Assembly (NCBI GenBank): GCA_903889845.1
Contig: CAISZB010000241.1
Coordinates: 1-6,341 of the forward strand
From: an uncultured Verrucomicrobium sp.
GTDB taxonomy: Bacteria > Verrucomicrobiota > Verrucomicrobiia > Methylacidiphilales > GAS474
Reading direction: 5' to 3'
Length of the DNA: 6,341 bases
Every line of letters begins with the position of its first letter. The stretch's first letter is position 1. Shown here in pieces: positions 1-6,341 of this stretch. The position numbers and the translations under genes are program-made. The notes beneath the pieces were generated by a model, which was not told the origin of the DNA, ran no database searches, and saw only the letters and a list, made by a program, of their open reading frames with translations.

Positions 1-1343
<1,343 letters not shown>

Positions 1344-1808
1344 TTATCTTCCCGAGTGATGAAACTCCTCCAAAAACCGGATGGCCGAGAGGATAGGCGT
1401 CTCCCCGCACCGCTCCGCCGGAAACCGCCGGAAGTCGGCGGCGACGAGGGGGTGCCCCGTGGTGAGGGCCGTTTCCGCAAAGCACGCGTCGGCGGGATCG
1501 GGCGTCGGCACCTGGGCGGTGGCGACGCAGCGGAGGGCGTCGTTCTCCACGAAGCGGAGGATGCGCTCCAGTTCCAGGGGGCGGAGGTCGCTCTGGCCCA
1601 GGGCCGTCCGGTATCGGGCCAGGACCCGGTCGTCGGCGACGAGTCGCAGGTGGCCTGCCCGGAGGAGGTCGACGATCCGCCGAGCTAGCAGTTCCCCCGG
1701 CCAGCCGGGGAGCCCGACGCCGATCCCGGCCAGGAGGAGGATCGGGTCGAGGACCAGCGGAGCGACCCGCCGGGGCGGGACCTTGTGGGGGAGGGCGAAA
1801 GGGAGCAT
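1344..1808 (-). CDS. PIN-domain protein, probable VapC-like toxin (possibly impaired)
   Basis: A 154-residue protein resembling the PIN-domain putative toxins of the COG1569 type, which are Mg-dependent ribonucleases of type II toxin-antitoxin systems. Visible family features, in order: a hydrophobic strand with the first acidic residue (VLD at 19-21), a helix around 38-51, a 'VADDRVLARYRTAL' helix (57-70), a DPADACFAETAL segment with Asp104 and Asp107 (104-115), and LVAADFRRF with Asp125 (121-129), then a C-terminal helix. Two usual residues are changed: the Asn of the N-terminal 'DTN' motif is Ile23, and the Glu normally found in the 'l..E...vL' helix is Arg65. It may therefore have weak or no nuclease activity. 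The start at 1808 lies 9 bp after the stop of the antitoxin-like gene and has a good Shine-Dalgarno sequence (AGGGGG four bases before the ATG). The antitoxin partner immediately upstream is the best support for the assignment. Base composition is similar to its neighbours. Confidence 0.72.
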   Translation of the reverse strand: MLPFALPHKVPPRRVAPLVLDPILLLAGIGVGLPGWPGELLARRIVDLLRAGHLRLVADDRVLARYRTALGQSDLRPLELERILRFVENDALRCVATAQVPTPDPADACFAETALTTGHPLVAADFRRFPAERCGETPILSAIRFLEEFHHSGR

Positions 1809-1812
1809 GGTT

Positions 1813-1818
1813 CCCCCT
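1813..1818 (-). promoter_or_regulatory. Ribosome binding site of the PIN-domain gene
   Basis: AGGGGG on the minus strand ends four bases before the ATG at 1808 and overlaps the first base of the antitoxin-like stop codon region (TAA at 1820-1818). This is the only clear Shine-Dalgarno sequence at a well-placed distance in the window. It supports the chosen start and suggests translational coupling to the upstream gene. Confidence 0.6.
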
Positions 1819-2027
1819 TAGTTCCGCCGCAATCGCGCCGCAGCGACGGCGTCGGAGAAGAGGGCGCGGCGGACGGCGGCCAGGGTCGTTTCCAGGGTCT
1901 CGGGGGAGATTTCGAGGATCAGGGCGCCGGGGCGTCCGTCCTTCGTCAGGACGATCTCTTTCTCCTGCGCCAGGGTTTCCCAAAGCTTTTTCGACTGCTT
2001 GAGGTCGGCAACGCCCAGGTAGGTCAT
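1818..2027 (-). CDS. Phd/YefM-like antitoxin
   Basis: A 69-residue protein with the layout of Phd/YefM antitoxins: an N-terminal segment that would form the DNA-binding, dimerising fold (MTYLGVADLKQSKKLWETLA, 1-20), then the typical strand 'EIVLTKDGRPGALILEIS' (23-40), which corresponds to the family's 'viltk.gkPvavl' motif, and a C-terminal basic, helical tail (about 41-69) that would wrap the toxin. In this family the antitoxin represses its own operon and neutralises the toxin by direct binding. The next gene, 9 bp downstream on the same strand, encodes a PIN-domain protein, the usual order for such pairs. The ATG at 2027 has no Shine-Dalgarno sequence; a promoter-like pair of boxes just upstream would put the transcript start at or next to the ATG, so the message could be leaderless. 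Family assignment rests on the short motif and the context; no search was possible. Confidence 0.72.
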   Translation of the reverse strand: MTYLGVADLKQSKKLWETLAQEKEIVLTKDGRPGALILEISPETLETTLAAVRRALFSDAVAAARLRRN

Positions 2028-2033
2028 GTGGAT

Positions 2034-2062
2034 TTTATAAAGAGTTTTAAAAGAGTTTTAAA
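2034..2062 (-). promoter_or_regulatory. Candidate promoter of the antitoxin-toxin operon
   Basis: On the minus strand TTTAAA (2062-2057, four of six matches to TTGACA) is followed after exactly 17 bases by TATAAA (2039-2034, five of six matches to TATAAT). Transcription would begin about seven bases further on, at or beside the antitoxin ATG at 2027. The surrounding AT-rich stretch contrasts with the GC-rich genes on both sides. The boxes are seen; that they work is inferred. Confidence 0.45.
2039..2060. repeat. Two perfect tandem copies of an 11-bp repeat, candidate operator
   Basis: The unit AAAGAGTTTTA occurs at 2039-2049 and again at 2050-2060 without any mismatch, and includes the 8-bp palindrome TTTTAAAA at 2045-2052. 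The 11-bp period is close to one helical turn, so two protein molecules could sit side by side on one DNA face. The pair fills the space between the -35 and -10 boxes of the antitoxin promoter, the expected place for antitoxin autorepression. The repeat is a direct observation; the operator role is inference. Confidence 0.5.
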
Positions 2063-2078
2063 GATGATTTATCGCTCT

Positions 2079-2111
2079 TTTTGCGTTTCTCTCGTGTTCG
2101 AAAACGCGAAA
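2079..2111. repeat. Imperfect inverted repeat in the divergent intergenic region
   Basis: TTTTGCGTTT (2079-2088) and AAACGCGAAA (2102-2111) are reverse complements at nine of ten positions, separated by 13 bases. It lies midway between the antitoxin gene and the E1 gene. It could be a binding site for a dimeric regulator of sucA or of both directions. A short AT-rich dyad can also arise by chance. Confidence 0.25.
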
Positions 2112-2115
2112 GTGC

Positions 2116-2143
2116 TTGAAAATAAGGGGTAAAGCGGTAGATT
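2116..2143 (+). promoter_or_regulatory. Weak candidate promoter for the E1-E2 operon
   Basis: TTGAAA (2116-2121, five of six matches to TTGACA) and TAGATT (2138-2143, four of six matches to TATAAT) are separated by 16 bases. The predicted transcript would start around 2150, leaving a leader of only about 14 bases before the E1 ATG at 2164. The -10 box is poor, so this is a suggestion only. Confidence 0.22.
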
Positions 2144-2163
2144 GCCACACCCACATCCATAAT

Positions 2164-5004
2164 ATGAGTGAGACCTCCTCCTCGGCGACGCTCCCCCCGG
2201 TTCTTGAGCGCGCCGCCATCGGATCAAACGGCACCAACGGTACCCATGGCGTTCACGCCCGCGGGCGGATCGGCAATCCCGATCACGCCGCCCTGCTGGA
2301 AGGCTACTACGAGCAATGGAAGATCGACCCGGAATCGGTCGAGCCGACGTGGCGTGCGTTCTTCGAGGGCTTCGAACTCGGCGTCCAGGCCATGCCCGCG
2401 AAGGGGACCAAGGCGGTTTCCGCTCCCGTGGCCGCCGCCGCTCCCGCCGCTTCGGGTTCCGACAGCCTGAAGCAGGCCCGCGTCTACAATCTCTTCTTCG
2501 CCTACCGGACCCTCGGCCACCGGATCGCGAACCTCGATCCCCTCGGCTTCAACAAGACCTCCTTCCCCGACCTCGACCTGGAGAATTTCCGCTTCACCGA
2601 CGCCGACCTCGACACCGTCTTCGATTCCGGCTCCCTCGCCGGAGGCGGGGAGCGGACCCTGCGGGAGATCATCGCCCTGCTGAAGGAGACTTACTGCGGC
2701 AACATCGGCGTCGAATACATGCACATGCAGGTCTTCCCGGAGCGCCGCTGGCTCCGCGACCGCCTGGAGACCTCCCGCTGTAAGCCCGGCTACGACAACG
2801 CGAAGAAGAAGCGCATTCTCAACAACCTCTTCCGGGCGGAGGGCTTCGAGTCGTTCCTCCACACCCGGTTCGTCGGCCAGAAGCGGTTCTCCCTCGAAGG
2901 CGGGGAGACCCTCATCCCGATGCTCGACGCCATCCTGGAAGCCTCGCCGAAGCACGGCATCTCCCAGCTCGTCATGGGGATGGCCCACCGGGGCCGCCTC
3001 AACGTCCTCTGCAATATCCTGGGGAAGGACTACAAGTTCCTCCTCGACGCCTTCGCCGACAATTACATCCCCCAGCAGGTCCAGGGCGACGGCGACGTGA
3101 AGTATCACCTCGGCTTCGATTCGGTCCAGACCACCTCGACCGGGGAGCAGGTCGGCATCTCCCTCGCGCCGAACCCGAGCCACCTGGAGACCGTCGACCC
3201 CGTCGTCCAGGGGAAGGCCCGCGCCTATCAGCGCCTCCTCAACGACACGGCCGAGCGCCGCAAGGTGCTGCCCATCCTCATCCACGGGGATGCCGCCTTC
3301 GCCGGGCAGGGCGTCGTCTACGAGACGCTGAACCTCTCCCAGCTGGAGGGCTACCGGACGGGCGGGACGCTCCACATCGTCGTCAACAATCAGATCGGCT
3401 TCACCACGCTGCCGCAGGACTCCCGCTCCACGGTCTACTGCACCTCGATGTCGAAGGGCCTCGGCATCCCGATCTTCCACGTCAACGGGGACGACCCCGT
3501 CTCCGCCGTCTTCGTCACGGAACTGGCCCTCGAATACCGGCAGCGCTTCCAGCGCGACGTCGTCATCGACCTCGTCTGCTATCGCCGCCACGGCCACAAC
3601 GAGGGCGACGAACCCAACTTCACCCAGCCGACCCTCTACGGGGAGATCCAGCGCCATGCCCTGATCAGCGAGATCTACCTGAAGGAGCTGATCAAGAGCG
3701 GCGACATCACCGAGGCCGAGGCCGACGAGTTCGCGAAGAAGTTCGAGGACCGGCTCACCGCCGCGCTGAACGAGTCGAAGCTGGCCGTGAAGGACATCGT
3801 CCCGGCGATCCGCAAGCCCCTCAGCACCCCGGAGGTCCTCAGCACCGTGGTGGAAACCGCCGTCCCCGAGGCGACGATCACCCGCGTCGGCACCGCCCTC
3901 GTCACCATCCCCGCCACCCACCACGTCAACGCGAAGATCCAGAAGGTCCTCGACGGACGCCGCGCGATGGTCGAGGGGAAGCAGCCCCTCGACTGGGCGA
4001 TGGCGGAGGCCCTGGCCTTCGGCACCCTCGTCGATCAGAACTACCCCGTCCGCCTCTCCGGCCAGGACAGCCGCCGCGGCACCTTCAGCCACCGGCACTC
4101 CACCGTCTATGACGTGGAGACCCGGGAACGCTATATCCCGCTGAAGCACGTCTCCGAGAACCAGGCGACGTTCTGCGTCTACAACAGCCCGCTCTCGGAA
4201 TACGCCGTCCTCGGCTTCGACTACGGTTACAGCCTCGATTACCCGAAGATCCTCGTGATCTGGGAGGCCCAGTTCGGCGACTTCGCCAACGGGGCCCAGA
4301 TCATGATCGACCAGTACATCGTGAGTGCCGAGGCGAAGTGGGGCATCACCTCGAACATCACCCTCCTCCTCCCCCACGGCTACGACGGGCAGGGGCCGGA
4401 GCACTCCAGTGCCCGCCTGGAACGCTTCCTCCAGGCCTGCGCGGAGGACAACATGATCGTGGCGAACATCACCTCCCCGGCGAATTTCTTCCACCTCCTC
4501 CGGCGGCAGGCCCTCTCCCCGATCCGGAAGCCCCTCGTCGTGATGACGCCGAAGGGCCTCCTGCGTGACAAGCGGTGTGTCTCCACCCTGGCCGAATTGA
4601 GCGACGTCCATTTCGAGGAAATCCTCCGCGACGTCGCCCGTCCCGCCGCGCCGAAGCGCCTCATCCTCTCCACCGGCAAGATCTACTACGATCTGGCCGA
4701 CCACCGCACGGCCTCCGGCGACACGAACACGACCCTCGTCCGCGTCGAGCAGATCTATCCCCTCCACGAGGCGAAGCTCCTCGCCGCCGTCGGCGATCCG
4801 GCCCAGTACGAGAAGATCGTCTGGTGCCAGGAAGAATCGCAGAACATGGGCGCGTGGACCTTCGTCGAGCCGCGCCTCCGCAAGCTCTTCGGTCGCGACA
4901 TCCTCTACGCGGGCCGCGACGCCTCCTCCAGCCCCGCCGTCGGCGCCCTCTCGATCCACAAGCTCGAGCAGAAGGATGTCGTCCAGCAGGCCTTTACGAT
5001 CTAA
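2164..5004 (+). CDS. sucA: 2-oxoglutarate dehydrogenase E1 component
   Basis: Thiamine-diphosphate-dependent E1 subunit (EC 1.2.4.2) of the cytosolic 2-oxoglutarate dehydrogenase complex: it decarboxylates 2-oxoglutarate and succinylates the lipoyl group of E2. From the ATG at 2164 the protein has 946 residues (E. coli SucA has 933). In order: a Ser/Asn/Gly/Thr-rich head (1-33); the N-terminal segment 'YYEQWKIDPESVEPTWRAFF' (48-67) known to contact E2; an Ala/Pro-rich linker (about 77-101); a helical region with NLDPLGF; the cofactor domain with GMAHRGRLNVL (His275), the thiamine-diphosphate/Mg motif from HGDAAF (Asp376) to NNQ (Asn408-Asn409), and RRHGHNEGDEP (His476, His478); the transketolase-like pyrimidine domain from DWAMAEAL (about 610) to 800; and a C-terminal domain with EESQNMGAW (890-898) and RDASSSPAVG. 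A TTG at 2116 is also in frame, but the segment it would add has no family resemblance. No Shine-Dalgarno sequence precedes 2164. The E2 gene follows after 38 bp. Confidence 0.98.
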   Translation: MSETSSSATLPPVLERAAIGSNGTNGTHGVHARGRIGNPDHAALLEGYYEQWKIDPESVEPTWRAFFEGFELGVQAMPAKGTKAVSAPVAAAAPAASGSDSLKQARVYNLFFAYRTLGHRIANLDPLGFNKTSFPDLDLENFRFTDADLDTVFDSGSLAGGGERTLREIIALLKETYCGNIGVEYMHMQVFPERRWLRDRLETSRCKPGYDNAKKKRILNNLFRAEGFESFLHTRFVGQKRFSLEGGETLIPMLDAILEASPKHGISQLVMGMAHRGRLNVLCNILGKDYKFLLDAFADNYIPQQVQGDGDVKYHLGFDSVQTTSTGEQVGISLAPNPSHLETVDPVVQGKARAYQRLLNDTAERRKVLPILIHGDAAFAGQGVVYETLNLSQLEGYRTGGTLHIVVNNQIGFTTLPQDSRSTVYCTSMSKGLGIPIFHVNGDDPVSAVFVTELALEYRQRFQRDVVIDLVCYRRHGHNEGDEPNFTQPTLYGEIQRHALISEIYLKELIKSGDITEAEADEFAKKFEDRLTAALNESKLAVKDIVPAIRKPLSTPEVLSTVVETAVPEATITRVGTALVTIPATHHVNAKIQKVLDGRRAMVEGKQPLDWAMAEALAFGTLVDQNYPVRLSGQDSRRGTFSHRHSTVYDVETRERYIPLKHVSENQATFCVYNSPLSEYAVLGFDYGYSLDYPKILVIWEAQFGDFANGAQIMIDQYIVSAEAKWGITSNITLLLPHGYDGQGPEHSSARLERFLQACAEDNMIVANITSPANFFHLLRRQALSPIRKPLVVMTPKGLLRDKRCVSTLAELSDVHFEEILRDVARPAAPKRLILSTGKIYYDLADHRTASGDTNTTLVRVEQIYPLHEAKLLAAVGDPAQYEKIVWCQEESQNMGAWTFVEPRLRKLFGRDILYAGRDASSSPAVGALSIHKLEQKDVVQQAFTI

Positions 5005-5042
5005 GAGCGCTCTAACCTAACCCTCCTCCCAAGACCCCCCTC

Positions 5043-6260
5043 ATGGCCATCGAAGTCAAAGTCCCCTCCGTGGGCGAATCGATCACGTCCGGCACCATCG
5101 GCGCGTGGCACAAGAAAAACGGCGACTACGTCAAAGCCCAGGAAGTCCTCTTCGAGATCGAGACCGAGAAGGTGACCTCCGAAGTCCATGCCGAAGTCGG
5201 CGGCGTCCTCTCGATCCTCGCCGAGACCGGGACGACGGTCGACGTCGGCCAGGTCGTCGCGAAGATCGACGAGAAGGCTCCGGCTCCCGCCGCCAGCGCC
5301 GCCCCCGCGCCCGCCCCGGCCAAGGTTGAGGAGAAGAAGGTCTCCGCGCCCGCGCCTGCCGCTGTGCCCGTCGCCAACGGCGGCACCGCCCCCCTCTCTC
5401 CCGCCGTCCGCTACGCCGTCGAGGAAAAGGGCCTTGATCCCGCGAAGATTCCCGCCACCGGTCCCGGCGGCCGGATCACGAAGGGCGACGTCCTCGCCTT
5501 CTCGGAATCGCCCGCGCCCGCACCTGCGGCCCAGGCTCCCGTCGCTTCTGCTTCCGCCGGCCCCCGCACCACGCGGAAGCCGATGAGCCAGATCCGGCAG
5601 AAGATCGCCGCCCGCCTCGTCAGCGCCCAGCAGGAGGCCGCCCTCCTCACCACCTTCAACGAGGTCGACATGACGAACGTCATGGCTACCCGCGCGAAGT
5701 TCCAGGACCGCTTCGTGGCGAAGAACGAGATCAAGCTCGGCTTCATGTCGTTCTTCGTGAAGGCCGTCGTCTACGCCCTCCAGTCGGTCCCCGCGCTCAA
5801 CGCCCGGATCGAGGGGAACGAGATCGTCCAGAACCACTTCTACGACATCGGCGTCGCCATCTCGACGGAGAAGGGCCTCATGGTCCCCGTCCTGCGCGGG
5901 GCCGACGCCCTCTCCTACGTCGGGGTGGAGAAGGCGATTGCCGACTACGCCAAGAAGGGCCGCGCCGGGAAGATCGGCTTCGCCGACCTCGAAGGCGGCG
6001 TCTTCACGATCACCAACGGCGGCACCTTCGGCAGCCTCCTCTCCACGCCGATCATCAATCCCCCCCAGAGCGGCATCCTGGGCATGCACGCCATCAACGA
6101 CCGGCCCGTGGCGATCAACGGGCGGGTTGAAATCCGCCCCATGATGTACGTCGCCCTCACCTACGATCACCGGATCGTCGATGGCAAGGAGGCGGTCACC
6201 TTCCTCGTCCGGGTGAAGGAGTATGTGGAGAATCCGGGGGTGGGGCTGCTTGATTTGTAA
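5043..6260 (+). CDS. sucB: Dihydrolipoyllysine succinyltransferase, E2 component of 2-oxoglutarate dehydrogenase
   Basis: Core acyltransferase (EC 2.3.1.61) that takes the succinyl group from E1 on its lipoyl arm and passes it to CoA. The 405 residues equal the length of E. coli SucB. Domains in order: one lipoyl domain (1-77) with the lipoylated lysine in ETEKVTSEV (Lys43); an Ala/Pro/Lys flexible linker (about 78-114); the E3/E1-binding domain ([35 protein letters not shown] in outline, about 117-151); a second Ala/Pro linker (157-172); and the catalytic domain (about 178-405) with the active-site motif YDHRIVDG containing His376 and Asp380. The phrase NEVDMTNVM (206-214) and the adjacent E1 gene favour succinyl- over acetyl-transferase. 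It is the second gene of the E1-E2 unit. The ATG at 5043 lacks a Shine-Dalgarno sequence; its leader is pyrimidine-rich. The E3 gene is not within the window and may be encoded elsewhere. Confidence 0.98.
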   Translation: MAIEVKVPSVGESITSGTIGAWHKKNGDYVKAQEVLFEIETEKVTSEVHAEVGGVLSILAETGTTVDVGQVVAKIDEKAPAPAASAAPAPAPAKVEEKKVSAPAPAAVPVANGGTAPLSPAVRYAVEEKGLDPAKIPATGPGGRITKGDVLAFSESPAPAPAAQAPVASASAGPRTTRKPMSQIRQKIAARLVSAQQEAALLTTFNEVDMTNVMATRAKFQDRFVAKNEIKLGFMSFFVKAVVYALQSVPALNARIEGNEIVQNHFYDIGVAISTEKGLMVPVLRGADALSYVGVEKAIADYAKKGRAGKIGFADLEGGVFTITNGGTFGSLLSTPIINPPQSGILGMHAINDRPVAINGRVEIRPMMYVALTYDHRIVDGKEAVTFLVRVKEYVENPGVGLLDL

Positions 6261-6281
6261 GAGTTCTTCGAAGCCTGTGAC

Positions 6282-6341
6282 ATGAAGTGCTTTTACTCCG
6301 GGGCCGATGCTGTCGGTGTATGCAAGGCCTGCGGGCGGGGG
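6282..6341 (+). CDS. Start of a small cysteine-motif (zinc-ribbon-like) protein, cut by window edge
   Basis: Only 20 codons are visible, reading MKCFYSGADAVGVCKACGRG. Cys3, Cys14 and Cys17 (a CxxC pair followed by Gly) have the spacing seen at the N-terminus of proteins beginning 'MKC.YH....AV..C..CG..LC', which carry a small B-box/zinc-ribbon-like metal site and are often followed by membrane segments. The usual His after the Tyr is Ser here. The start lies 21 bp after the sucB stop on the same strand, so it may be co-transcribed. No Shine-Dalgarno sequence is obvious. The function is not known to me, and the remainder lies outside the window. Confidence 0.55.
   Translation, partial: MKCFYSGADAVGVCKACGRG

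Noticed and set aside
1356..1821. Plus-strand open frames over the toxin gene
   Set aside because: They lack family motifs, while the minus-strand frame pairs with an antitoxin-like gene, has a good ribosome binding site and carries PIN-type motifs.
2116..2163. TTG at 2116 as an alternative start for the E1 gene
   Set aside because: The 16 extra residues have no E1-like character and no ribosome binding site precedes the TTG; the ATG at 2164 gives a normal E1 N-terminus.
2224..4959. Minus-strand open frame of 911 codons opposite sucA
   Set aside because: Mirror shadow of the E1 coding sequence; composition is typical of antisense reading and no motif is recognisable.
5004..5013. AGAGCGCTCT palindrome after the sucA stop as a terminator
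   Set aside because: A 10-bp palindrome with no loop cannot form a stable hairpin and no T-run follows; the next gene is the complex partner 38 bp from the stop, so termination here is unlikely.
5001..6170. Minus-strand open frame of 389 codons opposite sucB
   Set aside because: Antisense shadow of the E2 gene, Gly/Asp/Val-rich, no motif.
6266..6273. CTTCGAAG palindrome between sucB and the next gene
   Set aside because: Too short, with no loop or T-run; expected by chance.

Overview
The window is GC-rich, with strong C/G preference at third codon positions, and most of it is ordinary central carbon metabolism. From left to right it holds: the N-terminal three quarters of a glucose-6-phosphate isomerase gene on the minus strand (pgi, cut by the left edge); a two-gene module on the minus strand that looks like a Phd-type antitoxin plus a PIN-domain toxin; an AT-rich divergent intergenic region (about 2028-2163); then on the plus strand the E1 (sucA/odhA) and E2 (sucB/odhB) genes of the 2-oxoglutarate dehydrogenase complex; and finally the first 20 codons of a small cysteine-containing, probably zinc-binding protein cut by the right edge. 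The E3 (lpd) gene and sucCD are not in the window.

The organism is a bacterium with a high-GC genome, a complete-type oxidative TCA branch and an Enterobacteria-like long PGI. The mix (E1-E2 operon without adjacent sucCD, mostly leaders without a Shine-Dalgarno sequence, a 'MKCFY...C..CG' zinc-ribbon start) would fit Verrucomicrobiota or a related phylum, but this is an impression, not a demonstrated assignment.

Working relationships: pgi interconverts glucose-6-phosphate and fructose-6-phosphate. E1 and E2 together decarboxylate 2-oxoglutarate and transfer the succinyl group to CoA, and very probably form one transcription unit (38 bp apart). The antitoxin-toxin pair lies between these two metabolic blocks and is transcribed toward pgi, with only 66 bp between the toxin stop and the pgi start. 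Its promoter region carries a perfect 11-bp tandem repeat that exactly fills the space between plausible -35 and -10 boxes, which is how an autoregulatory operator would be placed.

I do not see a convincing undescribed multi-gene system. The points most worth a second look are the toxin-like protein with two altered active-site positions, the repeat in the antitoxin promoter, the GC hairpin that runs up to the pgi start codon, and the general lack of Shine-Dalgarno sequences.
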